From Oegoconia quadripuncta (taxonomy: Eukaryota > Arthropoda > Insecta > Lepidoptera > Autostichidae), in contig OX438749.1 in NCBI GenBank assembly GCA_949316235.1, positions 21,158,414 to 21,222,413 on the forward strand: a stretch of 64,000 nucleotides of DNA, read 5' to 3'. Below, piece by piece: positions 52,507 through 63,968 of this stretch. Positions within the stretch are counted from its first letter, which is position 1. Each line of letters begins with the position of its first letter. Both the position numbers and the translations under genes were made by a program. The notes under the pieces are model-generated. The model worked only from the letters and a program-made list of their open reading frames with translations, had not been told where the DNA came from and ran no database searches.

Positions 52507-53236
52507 AAAAAAAAGACCAACAAGTCTCTTCCCCCACAGTGTTTCAGATACAAGAATACCACTCATCATATCAGCCACATGACGTCCACTGCTGAACATA
52601 GACATAATAATGCAGAACATAGAACCCATAGACTTCCACAGTGACCGGTTGGAAGCCGCCTGCATCCAGCCAGACTAAGGGGACGGGTTCTTAGCCATAT
52701 TTGATGAAAGTCGAAAAGCCAAAATCAAAAATACTTTATTTTGAAAACGAATAGTAAATGCGACTGGCCACGATTGCTTCTTTTTGCGTGCAGTAAAATC
52801 TATACCATATTCTGCTCCAACAGCTCCAAATGCTGCTTTCGTCCTTCCGTGGTCCATAATGTCGTGAATCACTTGCAAGCCCGTTGACCGCTAAGCGCTG
52901 GAATATTTGCAGCTAAAGCAAGCGTGTGGAGTGAGGAGTTTACATTAGTTTGCCTCTGCAGTGAGCTCGTTTCACTTCGGCCAATGTTTCGAGAGCGACA
53001 AAGTTTATAAAAAAGATATGATGCATCCCACGATCGGAGGGCTGGCCAATATTTCGGTCAAAGAATCAGCCTTGCTATACAGCGAGGCAACGCGGCCACC
53101 CTTCTGGGTACCATTCCACCAACCAGAGACTAGTTTTTTATTTGTGATTTTTTTTTTATAATAAATTGTATAGTTATTGTTTATAAATATTGTACAAATG
53201 TTAATAAATTATTATAATTAAAAAAGATATCAAACA

Positions 53237-53442
53237 TTTTTCGGGGTGGTGTAATTCGGCATACCATGGTATTCGGACGTATAATGGTATACCGAATTAC
53301 ACCACCCCGAAAAACGTCCACCGAAAAACGTTTGATGGAAAGCCGTGAACATTGCGGAGTTTGTTCATCATTAAAATTTCTAATTAAAATGAACTCCGCA
53401 ATGTACTCGGCTTTCGAACAAACGTTTTTCGGTATACCATTA
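53237..53442. repeat. Two adjacent strong hairpins (copy 2)
   Basis: Counterpart of 47041-47246, with arms at 53237-53267/53284-53314 and 53320-53361/53392-53433. No base differences were noticed. Confidence 0.9.
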
Positions 53443-53505
53443 TATTATACATCCAAAGAAATGAAGGTTTAACAGTAATAATAATGTCGACTATTCATAC
53501 ATACA

Positions 53506-53558
53506 TAACGACCTTTATCCCAAATGACGTGGTCAGAGATATCCCAAACATAAGCGTT
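53506..53558 (-). repeat. R5 fragment (copy 2)
   Basis: Counterpart of 47310-47362. Confidence 0.5.
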
Positions 53559-53940
53559 TGAGTGTACGGGTGTTTAGGCGTTTATACTTATTTTTTTTTT
53601 AAATACTATTATTTTTAAATACTTTAAGTCTATTAGTGAAACTTTACTTGGGTACCTAGGTGCCTATTTTTTACTTTTATCTTTGTAAACTGTGCTATGA
53701 GATAGGAGTACTCACTCATCCTATTATATGAAACTGTTTTGTGTACCTACTTTTGTCTCGGTCCCAATGCCATTATGTCAATTTGCAATTCACCGTTATA
53801 CATGTATAAATAATATGTGTGTCGTTAAATGGGTCAAATAAATGATTCTTATTCTTATTCTTATTCTTATTCTTATACCTACATATCATGTGCGTAATGC
53901 TTCGTAACCCAAAGGTTGTGTGGAAGAGATCGCTTTTATT

Positions 53941-54281
53941 ATTATTATTATTATTAAATTCTTTATTGCACACAAAAATAAAATACAAAGAACATTTAAC
54001 ATAGACGATGAAGTGTACAAAGGCAGTCTTATCGCTGATTTCTTCCAGGCAACCTCAGTTTTTAGTGATAAGGCCGCCAATTGTAATATCCCCTTTTTAG
54101 AATATTTTGTTTGTTTGTTTGTTTGTTCCGAACAACAACATCAAAGATTATTCTTTAGAAATATACTAGAAGCACACGTAAAAGGGTGTGAGCCCAACGC
54201 CGCAACGTTAAAACCGGCAAATCTATAGATGTTTTTTGATGGAAAGTTCCTTAGTTGCCTTTTACGGTACCCACGGGAAGA
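53941..54281. repeat. Tail retroposon and R6 (copy 2)
   Basis: Counterparts of 47745-47890 and 47985-48085. Confidence 0.5.
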
Positions 54282-54293
54282 GACGGGTTGGTT

Positions 54294-54568
54294 TTTTTTT
54301 ATGCACAACGGATTGGTACTTGACCTCAATAACACCTGATGTTAAGTGAGGTTGAGGTCGAAGGGGAAGATACTGACCCGGAAACCCCTACACATTTGGG
54401 CGACTGGCTATCTTATCTCTGACAACCGAAACACAATGCTATTAACATTGCTGCTTGGCGGCAGGTTTAGATAAGATGCCCTACCACCAACCAAACCGAG
54501 TACTTAATCATGTACCCCGCTGGGGATCGAACCCGCGACCTCCGAATCGTAAACCCAATGTTGTTTCA
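54294..54568 (-). mobile_element. SINE1 copy, head clipped (copy 2)
   Basis: Counterpart of 48098-48372. Confidence 0.85.
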
Positions 54569-55020
54569 TTTTACGTGCCGAAACCACACAATAATTTGAC
54601 GTTGCTTGGAAGAGATCGCTTTTAGTGATAAGGCCGCCCAAATGTACTTTTTTTTTATATTATATTGTACCTTATTAATACAAACACAAACATACACACA
54701 CAAACACGCTCATATACATTACCACACATGCCATAATTTTTATTATTATTATTGTAACAGTTTAGCATACACAACTTAAACATATTTTAGTGGCATTTGT
54801 CATAGGTATTTCTGTTATCATTTATTATTATTGTTTGCTTTATTTTATTTTTATCTTTATTCTGAAGAATAACTTTAAATTCTCATACTCTGTGCGCATT
54901 GAAGAGCGGTGTTTTTTAACACGAGTATATTTTGTACTTACCAGAAAACACCGTCCACTTTTAATTGTAAGCAAATTTGAGAAAGAAATAAACAAATAAA
55001 TAAGAAAAAATAAAGACGAC

Positions 55021-55356
55021 CGATTGGTGTAGTGGATAGTGACCCTGTCAGCGAAACCAACGGTTGCGGGTTCGAATCCCGCGACGGGTAAATGTTTGTG
55101 TGATGAATATGAACATTTTAAGTTGTGGATAGCTGTTAATGACTAGTATAAGAAATCAGATCCATTGTAATCTCTCGAATATGATAAGTTGTTGTTATCC
55201 CGAATAATTAAAATAAAAAAATAAAATTTATTCCTGAGTCATGGATGTTTATATAAATATTTATGTATGTTTATCCGTTATCTATAATCCATAGTACAAG
55301 CTTTGCTTAATTTGGGACTAGATGATTGGTGTAAGTGTCCGAAATATTTAAAAAAA
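55021..55356 (+). mobile_element. SINE3 with 108-bp insert (copy 2)
   Basis: Counterpart of 48825-49160. The following A-run is about 20 long here and loses one TAA-type base relative to copy 1. Confidence 0.75.
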
Positions 55357-55635
55357 AAAAAAAAAAAAATTTAATTTTATTTATTTATTTTTTATTATTA
55401 ACATAATAAGTTCTATGTTAACAATACTTTTAAAATCAATCATGATTGTCACATATTATTCTAATACAAAGGCACGTAACATAAACTCAATTAGCGCGTT
55501 CCAGTGGCTATCTTCTGGCTCCATCCTCAGATCCTCGTCATCATGACATGTGAAATGGAAAGTGTTCATAGCAACAAAACAAACTAGCCCAAATTCGACT
55601 GTCTTGCCATTTGCCATCAGGAGCTTCCGGTGACC

Positions 55636-55993
55636 ACAATACAAATACAATACAAATACACTTTATTGCACAACAGAAAAGAAAATACAGTTTCAGAAAA
55701 GTGGTAAGAATAGAATGTACAATTTGGCGACCTTATCACTAAAAGCGATCTCTTCCAGGCAATCTTTGGGGATAAGGACAGTACATTTGAAATATGTAGG
55801 TTGTGCGGTATTAAATAGGGATGCAGGTACAAACTACGTGAATAAATTTCATATATTTACATACACATACATACATAGATCAATGGACAAATATACCTGC
55901 GGTATTAAATAGGGATGCAGGTACAAACTACGTGAATAAATTTCATATATTTACATACACATACATACATAGATCAATGGACAAATATACCTG
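55636..55993. repeat. Tail retroposon and 94-bp tandem duplicate (copy 2)
   Basis: Counterparts of 49441-49632 and 49611-49798 (units 55806-55899 and 55900-55993). Confidence 0.8.
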
Positions 55994-56143
55994 CTTAAAC
56001 ATAACATCTATAAAATAGCAACAAAATACAAACGTAAATATATAGGTGTACTAAATAAATATTTATTGATATATAAAATAATAATAATAAGCGACAACAG
56101 GATTGTGCTAAGGTATAGAGATAAGCTAAGAAGAGAGCACAGA

Positions 56144-56285
56144 TTAAAGCACCAGGAAATGCTCTTTGACGACGACTTTGAAAGCATTCAAAGTTTGAGC
56201 TCGTCTGATGGCTTCTGGTAGAGAGTTCCAGAGACGAATGGCTTGACGGGCAAATGATTGGCTATAGAATTTTGGGTGTTCGGTA
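56144..56285 (-). pseudogene. LINE J4 C-terminus (copy 2)
   Basis: Counterpart of 49949-50090 with identical WNSLPEAIRRAQ block. Confidence 0.82.
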
Positions 56286-56591
56286 CATCCCGGCTCCAAC
56301 ATCAGATCTCGATGGTAACAATGGTATCGATCTTACATACATGCCAAATTTCAGCCCAATCAGATACCAGCAAGTGGTTAAAAAATGCTTTGCAATTTTG
56401 GAAACGGACACCTTACTTACATACGTACGAGTACATGCAAACGTTCCAAGCTAAATAAATACTTGTAAGAACCACTTTTGAGTTTCTCGGGCTTCTTCTC
56501 AAAGGAAGACTATATTGCAAATGCTTTCTTCAAGCTTTAAATTATTTTCTAGTGCATATCTATGAAAATATCGAAATATTGATTGATTGAA

Positions 56592-56821
56592 ATTGGTTGA
56601 AAAATGCTTTGCAATTTTTGAAACGGACAACTTACAAACGAACTTTGCAAACTAAATAAAAGCTTGTAAACACACATTATCCCTTAAAAGACTTAATAGC
56701 CCCTTGCCAGTTATTATGCATTGGCATACAAAAGTATGGTAGTGGCTTGGACATACTGACTGACTGACAGATAAATGCAACAAGCCCTTTTATTTCGAGT
56801 AGATTTAAATTGACATTAATA
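56592..56821 (+). mobile_element. Diverged LINE-type 3' end after the duplication
   Basis: AAAATGCTTTGCAATTTTTG, ACGGACAACTTACAAACG and CTAAATAAAAGCTTGTAA repeat the block at 50190-50275 with several changes. The rest to 56821 is unassigned. Confidence 0.5.
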
Positions 56822-57430
56822 ATAAATAAATAAATATCCTTAGACATACACACAGCGCCATCTAGTTCCACTGTAAGCTTGTGTTGTGGATACCAGATGG
56901 TTTTTTTTTTATGCATAACGGGTTGGTACTTGACCTCAATCACACCTGATGTTAAGTGAAGATGAGGTCGAAGGTGGAAGCGTACTGACCCGGAAACCCC
57001 AACACATTTGGGGGACTGGCTATCTTATCTATGACAACCGGAACACAATAATGCTATTAACATTGCTGCTTGGCGGCAGATTTAGATAAGATGGTGGTAG
57101 CTAGCCAGGCGGACCTTTAAAATGCTCTACCACCAACCAAACCGAGTACTTAAACATGTACCCCGCTGGGGATCGAACCCGCGACCTCTGAAACGTAAAC
57201 CCAATGTTGTTTACATTGAGCCACGGAGGCGGTTAAAATATGGTTGATATACATATACTACCTACATAAATACATTTCTTTTTTGTAAATAAATACTTAT
57301 TATAAATGAAAACATCCATAACTCGGGTACACATGTCCGTATACATAACACAAACATATGCCCCTATTCGAACCCGCAACCTTTTGGTATAGTGGTAACA
57401 GTTGCTAACCACTACACCAAATAGGTCCTA
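56822..57430 (-). mobile_element. SINE2 interrupted by a SINE1
   Basis: The SINE2 3' half (56822-56902) and its remaining body and head (57240-57430, with TTTTGGTATAGTGGTAACAG) are split by the SINE1 at 56903-57234. ATGGTT on both sides (56897-56902 and 57240-57245) is the target duplication. SINE2 is therefore the older insertion here. Confidence 0.88.
56903..57234 (-). mobile_element. SINE1 copy nested in SINE2
   Basis: Full length, from TTTTTTTTATGCATAACGGG to GAGCCACGGAGGCGGTT, with an intact B-box complement GGGGATCGAACCCGC. Confidence 0.92.
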
Positions 57431-57800
57431 TAATGATATCAATTATCTTACGTTGAAATAAATGTTTGAAGTTTGAAGTTTGAAGCTAGCTTAAAAAACC
57501 ATCTGTAGCAGATCGCACGTTGCCACCAATAACTTACAATCCTGACAAATACAGTCAACCACAAGTTTGGCAACAACAGCCTGCGGACTGCGGCTGTCGC
57601 AGCATGCAAATTTGCCGTAAACTTTGTTAAAGCTCGTTTTTGAATCAACTCTATTTTAATAATTAGTCTAGAATTTACTGGACTAGGATTTAATTTAAAA
57701 AATTGTTGAAGATACAAGGGCTTGTTTACCGGTTTATTTTTCAATTAGCGTCAAGTACGCTTCCACCTTCGACCTCATCTTCACTTAATTTTGTGCATAA
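57431..57800. other. Unassigned, with a (TTTGAAG)n tail and a SINE1 end
   Basis: TTTGAAGTTTGAAGTTTGAAGC-type repeat at 57463-57483 suggests the tail of a retroelement on the minus strand. The open minus frame at 57448-57744 has no motif that I recognise. About 57751-57800 is a SINE1 3' end (plus strand). Confidence 0.4.
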
Positions 57801-58064
57801 AAAAATACTAAATCAATCAAATAATTTATTTGTGATACACAGGTAAAATACAATAAAGTGATGTTACATAGAAAACTGACAGAGCGCTGTGACACACACA
57901 TTGGCATAAAAAACAATTTTTCTACATACTATTATACTACACCAAAGATGGAAAAGTTGTATTAAATCATTTATGTCATATTAATAATGTTATCATGTCA
58001 TATCATGTCTAAAAAAATAATGTACTACATAACGCAATATAAAAATATGGAACATTAGCTTCTC
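57801..58064. other. Unassigned sequence
   Basis: AT-rich with ATGTCATATCATGTC stutter. No gene. Confidence 0.35.
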
Positions 58065-58275
58065 GCCCGCGGCTACGCCTGCGTGGAATAACTTTATCGC
58101 GGAAATATATTTATCCCGCGGGAACTACTCACTTTATCGGGATAAAAACTATTCTATGTCTTAATCCAGGGTATATTCTACCTGTATACCAAATTTCATC
58201 CAAATCCTTTGATCCGTTTCGCCGTGATTGAGCAACAAACAAACTAACTTCCGCATTTATAATATTAGTTGGACA
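58065..58275 (+). repeat. Dispersed 'Lep repeat' copy
   Basis: CCCGCGGCTACGCCTGCGTG, TTTATCGGGATAAAAAC, AATCCAGGGTATATTC, CAAATTTCATCCAAATCC and CGCATTTATAATATTAGTTG. Confidence 0.6.
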
Positions 58276-58354
58276 ACGTCGTAATAACTTATTAGTAATC
58301 TGTGACAACGTGGAGAAATCCTGCCGTTTACATCGACAATTTACCAGAGACCAG

Positions 58355-58891
58355 GCCCCTATTTCACCAAGTTGACAATTGTCAGCGACATATTTGTCGG
58401 CTGACAATTCGACATATGTCGCTGACAATTGTCAACGGACAGGTGACAAATGACAATTTTGTAAATTATTTCGTATAGAAAAGCTTATAAACATGACAGG
58501 CATTTTGTGACAATTGTCCTTATCTCAATCAAATGACAATTATGTTGGGAAACAAGAATAATTTTTTGAACTCGACATATTTGTAGATTTGTCGGTAATT
58601 GTTGACATGAGATCGAGGCTGTGTCAGGCTAGCGTGACAATTGTAGTGTTGTTAATTACAAAATGGCTCTCCGTGAAGGCAGCAGTAGTGACAGTGATAG
58701 TGATTTAGATGAGTTCGCATATAGGAGAATATATAGAGAACGAATAAATTTCTCCTTTGACATTACTGAATTAGCGTTTAAGGAAAAAATTCGAATTAGT
58801 AAAACCAGTGTCGAATACTTAATAAATGAAATCGGTGCGGTTAAATTTTTTTGACAATTGTCGCACCTGTCAACTTGGTGAAATAGGGGTC
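58355..58891 (+). mobile_element. PIF/Harbinger-like element, internally deleted
   Basis: Terminal inverted repeats of about 21 bp: CCCTATTTCACCAAGTTGAC at the left, its complement GTCAACTTGGTGAAATAGGG at the right. Subterminal GACAATTGTC palindromes are repeated at both ends, with several GACAAAT/GACAATT words in the left 250 bp. The whole is about 537 bp and holds only the start of a transposase gene (58663-58854). A TSD could not be fixed because the boundary base is ambiguous. Confidence 0.82.
58663..58854 (+). pseudogene. Harbinger-like transposase, N-terminal fragment
   Basis: 63 codons: MALREG, then an acidic-serine stretch SSSDSDSDLDEF, YRRIYRERINFSFDITELAF and KEKIRISKTSVEYLINEIG. 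In HARBI1-type transposases an acidic N-terminus precedes a block R-x-R-x-x-F-x-x-x-x-[DE]-x-x-F-x-x-x-[FY]-R-[VIL]-S-[KR]-x-[TS]-[VF]-x-x-L-[LI]-x-x-I. That block is visible here and is probably part of a helix-turn-helix. The frame stops at the fusion with the right subterminal region, so the catalytic DDE domain is wholly missing. The start ATG follows 5' untranslated element sequence (GTTAATTACAAAATGG). It could act only as a DNA-binding fragment, if at all. Confidence 0.72.
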
Positions 58892-58959
58892 TGAAATTCC
58901 AGATCTAAAGTATCGGAGTATTTATCAAGAAGTATATTTTGATATTAAAATAATAAATA

Positions 58960-59095
58960 TAAATAATAAATATCTTTGCACAAACGCACAGCGCCATCTA
59001 GGTCCACAGTAAGCATCTAGGCTTGTGTTATGGAAACCAGATGGTTGATAAACTACACAAATACATATATTTTTGTTTCTAAATAAATACATTAA
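58960..59095 (-). mobile_element. SINE2 3' half
   Basis: CAGCGCCATCTAGGTCCACA to AAACTACACAAATACATATA. The head is missing. Confidence 0.75.
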
Positions 59096-59493
59096 AAGTA
59101 CGTATTGTTTGGGGTTTTACAACGCTTTTCCTCCTGTAACATGTAGTTTTATATAAAAACATTTACTTTTGATGTACCTATTTCCAAAAGCTAGATTTTT
59201 CAACTTGTTTTCGCGATTCTGTGCCACTGTTGTTTGACCTGAATTCATGGAATTCAAATTCCAGGAACGTCAAAGCCGCAGCCACCGCGGCTTGGCAGTG
59301 TACCTCCGCGGATTGCAGCTCTCGCCTGTTGCCAAAAACGTTTTGGTTTTAAAATGAAGCCAAATTCACCAGTGGCAATGTAGGTAAGAAGTATGCGGTG
59401 TGTATTGCTGGAAGGGCTTTAAAACATCATGCCCAGTTCTTTAGTATTAGGCAAACGTTTCTAATATTCTCGTATCTGTCAGCGTACTAGTAC
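59096..59493. other. Unassigned sequence
   Basis: A more GC-rich patch at 59268-59330 (GCCGCAGCCACCGCGGCTTG). No frame or repeat was recognised. Confidence 0.35.
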
Positions 59494-60150
59494 ACAAAGT
59501 CACTAAGTCATTTAAGGTACAAATACCTTACGCTTTTATAATAAAGTTCCAGGTGACATTCAAAACTTGCCTTTAATTCAAAACTATTATAAAGCAGATA
59601 TTTTTTACAAAAGCTGTACAATGAGATTTAATTAGAATGATGGAAATTAATGAATATTTAACTAGTCTCCACGAACAAAGCAATTACAAATAATCTGTGA
59701 TTTAGTTTTGTAAATTATTTTATGCGTATCTTTGTAACATACCGATGCGTAAATGATATGTTAGATAGTTCGTGGAGACGAACAAATAATCTGTGATTTA
59801 GTTTTGTAAATTATTTTATGTAAAAAATACTATTTGAGATGTTGAATTTCTCTTCTATTATTTCTAAGCTTATTACGTTTTCACTGTTATTAGAAAATTA
59901 TACACATGAATTAGACCAAAGTATAAAATTTCTGATTATTTGGTTTATAAGCAAGCATGTGCATAGGCCGCTCGTCGATATTCAGTCTAATTATATGATA
60001 TAATATCTACTTTCCGTGCTTTTCAAATAACAAGTTGTAACCCAAAACCTGTTTAAAAAGATCAACCCTTGAGTTTCTTGCTCGTTCTTCTCTGAGCAGT
60101 CAGCTTTGTGAATGAGCAGTAATTTAACACGTTCTTATTAGCTTCACATG
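59494..60150 (+). pseudogene. Degraded LINE J2 C-terminus and UTR
   Basis: CACAAAGTCACTAAGTCATT, CGCTTTTATAATAAAGTTCC and GACATTCAAAACTTGCC (59494-59600) retain the J2 C-terminal order with indels. UTR-like GAGTTTCTTGCTCGTTCTTC is at about 60070. Between them a roughly 50-bp word (AACAAATAATCTGTGATTTA) occurs twice, near 59690 and 59780. Confidence 0.65.
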
Positions 60151-60904
60151 TAGACTAACAAATCTTTGAAGACAATTGTAACCAACTTCTAAATTATTGT
60201 ATTGTATTGAAATGAAACTTGGTATGTATTTGTATTTATTTATTTATCTAAAATGTTACAAAGATATATAATTTACAGGTGTCATAAAACCTATATAAGT
60301 TTATCCGAACACCGTACCTATGTCCTCATCGAACACTCATGCATGTATATGTAATCTGGATGACAATCTTATAATTTAGTATCTTAGAGCTGATCTAATG
60401 ATGGAGCCAGGAGGTGGATGGTGGAACTCTTCAGTGACTAAATTCAAAATTTTAAATTCAAATTATTTATTTTGCCAGAATATTAGTACACAAGGGTGTT
60501 TTAATATTAAAAATAAGGCCCATTACATTCTGCCTTTTGAGCATGCAAAATTTAACGAATATTTAATTATATCTAATTATAATTACATATTATTAATTAA
60601 TTGTACAATTTCAAATAACCCAACTTGCAAGGGATATTCAAAAATTGACAACATTACAAAATTAATGTCAATTCTTCAAATGAATGTCAAAATTATAGAG
60701 AATTAGTACTACTATTAATCCATTCGAGTTTGGGCTCATATGATTCGTTTTGTCGAGTCCAATATATTGCACTTTATTAGTTGTTTTTTAGTTTTTTCAA
60801 AGTACATTTTACTCGATTATTTTAATATTAAACTTACTTTTACTTCAAAAAATATTCCATATCCCCGGAACAAAGAACTCTAGGAAATTGACAATGGGTG
60901 ACTC
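60151..60904. other. Unassigned sequence
   Basis: The plus open frame at 60398-60706 (102 codons, asparagine- and isoleucine-rich) has no motif and AT-driven composition. Not claimed as a gene. Confidence 0.4.
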
Positions 60905-61135
60905 TACTGTAACAGTATATACTTCTTATTCCACCATCTCCATTCCATCTTCGAACGTGGGGAGGGTTTCAATCTTTATAATACGAACAGTCACGGCATG
61001 GAACTCCCTTTCGGTGTCAGTCTTTCCTGAATAAATACAGAAGGTCACATGCTTCATTTGGAACCACTTTATCACTTTCTAACATATGCGTTTGTGGTCA
61101 AACGCGTATCCAACTTCATCAAGGAAAAATAAAAT
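60905..61135 (+). pseudogene. Degraded LINE J5 3' end
   Basis: CCATCTTCGAACGTGGGGAG, GGCATGGAACTCCCTTTCGG and GTGGTCAAACGCGTATCC follow the J5 order with large deletions. Confidence 0.65.
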
Positions 61136-61465
61136 ATTTCAAAAAAATTTTTACATTACACATCTATTGGGGTAGGTAGTCTATGTGTGTAGCCAACTGT
61201 ACATTTGTACTAAGTAATTGTTGAGCTCAACTGCCCGCACGGGCTCATTGGAGCACGACGCATTGCTTTGCGCGCTGAACTGTACCCGGGAAAAGTGCTA
61301 ACAACAAAATAGAGGAGACGAGAAGTGGAATAAGAACACTTTATTATGGACGTCACAATACGTTACAAAACCATAAATACAATAATTTATAACTAAAAAA
61401 GAAATACAATAATAAAGGGTAGCACTCAGCTCATTCTGCGACAGATATCGCAGCGTTGGTGTTTG
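61136..61465. other. Unassigned sequence
   Basis: No feature was recognised. The minus frame at 61298-61480 shares AACACTTTATTATGGACGTC-type sequence with none of the families listed. Confidence 0.35.
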
Positions 61466-61757
61466 TTTTTTTTTAAGCACAACGGGTTAGCACTTGGCCT
61501 CAATCACACCTGATGTTAAGTGCATATGAGGCCGAAGATGGAAGCGTACTGAGCCGGAAACCCCATCTTATTTGGGGAACTGGCTATTTTATATCTGACA
61601 ACCGGAACACAACAATGCTATTAACATTGCTGTTGTAGCTATTGCCCTATATTGCCCTACCCCCAACCAAACCAATACTAAGCATGTACCCCGCTGGGGA
61701 TAAAACCCACGACCTCCGATGCGTAAATCCTATGTTGTTTACATTAAGCCACGCGTG
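61466..61757 (-). mobile_element. SINE1 copy with deletion
   Basis: TTTTTTTTAAGCACAACGGG to TTACATTAAGCCACGCG. About 35 bp of the body is missing near 61640, and it preserves the single CCCCATCTTATTTGGGG site used as the insertion target at 43325. Confidence 0.85.
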
Positions 61758-62737
61758 GAGTGATTGTTTGTTAACATACACCTCATTACCTCATATGAAA
61801 ATGTCACTACTGGTCACCCAACCAAGACTGACAATGTCAAACTTTATTTTATTATTATTTTTAATTAATTTTATTTTTAATTTATTTATTTTTAATTAAG
61901 TTTAAGTAGGTTCTATCAGTGGAAACCTCTAATTGGCTTTCAGTTTTTTAGTTTAAGTGATAATTTGTAAAACAGCTGTTGATTTTCCCAAGAATATAAA
62001 TAAAAAATAAACGACGTTTAGGTATTTGAAGGGTGAAGGGGTGAAGCAGAAGAAGTGGTGGACGAGTACTCCCGACCACTGCGAATTGAATACGAATCGC
62101 AAACTCAGTCCGCCACGAGTGCATAACAAATAATTTGCACTTAAATTAATTAAAATTGAAATTGAGATTGAAATTGAAATTAAAAATGCATTTATTTACT
62201 AGATAACATTTTTACAATATCCAATGTTGGGGCTACTTGTAAGTAAACGTTACTTGTGTTAGTAGTCCCGCTCCTCCATATTACATTTTTATCATTAAAA
62301 ACAAATAGTAGCCATAAAATCTTATAAACATCAGTGTCCTATATCTACGGATTTGTAACTCTACCCAATAGGGCACAGTAATGTTGATCAGTGACAAATC
62401 AGGCAGAAGCGGAAATACTATGTTCACAGGCTCTTTCGGTGCATGTGTCTGTTCCGGACCGACTGGATACTACGTATCTATACGTACCTACTACACGTGA
62501 GTAATTTGAGGTTATGTTTTTAAGCCCGACAAAAAACGACCGGTGTGATGTATTTGACGGTATTGATGACTGGCAGCTTCACCAAACCTTTTATTGATAG
62601 TTTACTTTTATATTAATCTTGATATTAGTTTGTTTTTTTTTTTAATGAGTTTTGGCAGTTTGTTGGGTTATTTGTCCTAGTGCGGATATAAAAGCCCTTC
62701 AGCTTCATCTCCTTGAGAGGTTTTATTTTAGTTTAGT
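61758..62737. other. Unassigned; retroelement tail traces
   Basis: (AATTG/GAAATT)n near 62152-62190 looks like a minus-strand LINE tail related in form to the insert at 25498. GCCCGACAAAAAACGACCGG near 62525 recurs in variant form at 18490. No gene. Confidence 0.4.
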
Positions 62738-62950
62738 AGAATCTCACCTGATGGAAAGTGACGATACCTATTCACCTCAGTAGATGCCTATTCACCCCGC
62801 TCTTGAAGATCCCAAGATTCAGGAAAGACTGACGCCGCAAAGGAAGGCCGCTTGGCTGTTCGCATTATGAATGAAGAGTCGAACCGCTTAGTGCAAATGT
62901 TCGGTATGCTGACTACATATACGGGTGGAATTCCTTCCTACGCCTAAATT
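62738..62950 (-). pseudogene. Degraded LINE J5 3' end
   Basis: AATCTCACCTGATGGAAAGT, CTTGAAGATCCCAAGATTC and GTGCAAATGTTCGGTATGC are the complement of J5. A short stretch CTATTCACC is duplicated internally. Confidence 0.7.
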
Positions 62951-62959
62951 GTCGACAGT

Positions 62960-63030
62960 ATGTCCATGGGCGGCGGTGATTGCTTTCCATCAGGTGACCC
63001 GCATGCTCGTTTGCCGCCCTCTCATATAAA
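62960..63030 (+). mobile_element. LINE J3 3' end
   Basis: CCATGGGCGGCGGTGATTGC to TTGCCGCCCTCTCATATAAA plus an A-run; the terminal roughly 70 bp of the family at 32797-33072. Confidence 0.75.
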
Positions 63031-63644
63031 AAAAAAACAAAAAGTATTCGGAAAAAATCAACGGATTGATCTCAGAAGCAAATTGAAATTCGTAGGTGGG
63101 TCCACGTATCTCTTAAACCGTGTCTACAACGGCGGGCTTATCATACGAGTGATTTCTGACAGGTAACTACTGGATAGAAGGAATATCTTATATTGCTTTA
63201 CCTTAGACCTAAAAATGATATATCTACTATAAAAATATATATCAAGCAGGTAAATATTAACAGGCTTCCATCCACTTACATAGGTCCTTCGAGTCGAATA
63301 TCAATAATCCAGCTGAAACATGCCACAAACAAGGAATATGGGTAACATTGATGTGCCTTCACGAGTTCCTACAGATCCCATCTCCGCTCTCCTCCCACTG
63401 TAACTCCTGTAAGCCAGGATCAACACGTTATAACTTGAAAGTATTAACTTGAAAGTTTGTATGGAAGGCCACGTGGAACAAACCCTCTTAAAAGAAAACT
63501 GTTATACTGAAATTCTAGTTAATATCACTATTTTCCTTTATAAAATAAAAAACAATCCTCGTAAAAAATTGGGGATACGAGTGGGCACGTTTCACCCTCG
63601 AACCCAACTCCAAATTTACTCCGTTTCTTACTTCAATGCTCAGG
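63031..63644. other. Unassigned sequence
   Basis: No repeat family or domain recognised. Confidence 0.35.
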
Positions 63645-63730
63645 TTGGAAGAGATCTCTTAATGAGATAAGTCCACCTTGGTACATGACTTGTTTGTACT
63701 CTGTTACTTGTAATTTTTTGGTGCAATAAA
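63645..63730 (+). mobile_element. (TGTAT)-tail retroposon relative
   Basis: GGTTGGAAGAGATCTCTTAA and GGTGCAATAAAGTGG follow the order of the 43331-43541 family read on its sense strand, truncated by the SINE1 that follows. Confidence 0.5.
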
Positions 63731-63732
63731 GT

Positions 63733-63968
63733 GGTTGGTAGGGCATATTAAATGTCCGCCTGGCTAGCTACTACCATATTATCTAAATCGGCCGCCAAAC
63801 AGCAATGTTAATAACATTGTTGTGTTCCGGTTGTCATAGATAAGATAGCCAGTCCCCCAAATAAGATGGGGTTTCCGGGTCAGTACGCTACCACTTTCGA
63901 CCTCATCTTCACTTAACATCAGGTGTGATTGAGGTCAAATGCTAACCCGTTGTGCATAAAAAGAAAAA
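63733..63968 (+). mobile_element. SINE1 copy, 5' truncated
   Basis: It starts within the body (GGTTGGTAGGGCATATTAAA) and ends CCCGTTGTGCATAAAAAGAAA. The pol III head is absent. Confidence 0.85.

Larger units (their letters stand above)
50397..56591. repeat. 6.19-kb tandem duplication, copy 2
   Basis: Direct repeat of 44212-50396. It begins in the middle of an A-run junction (GATTGATTGAAAACAGAC) and carries the longer C-run (24 C at about 50505-50528). It ends before TTGGTTGAAAAATGC. Element content is identical to copy 1. Confidence 0.92.

Noticed and set aside
60398..60706. 102-codon plus-strand open frame
   Set aside because: Composition (N, I, K, Y) simply reflects AT-rich DNA. No motif, signal peptide or conserved neighbour is evident.
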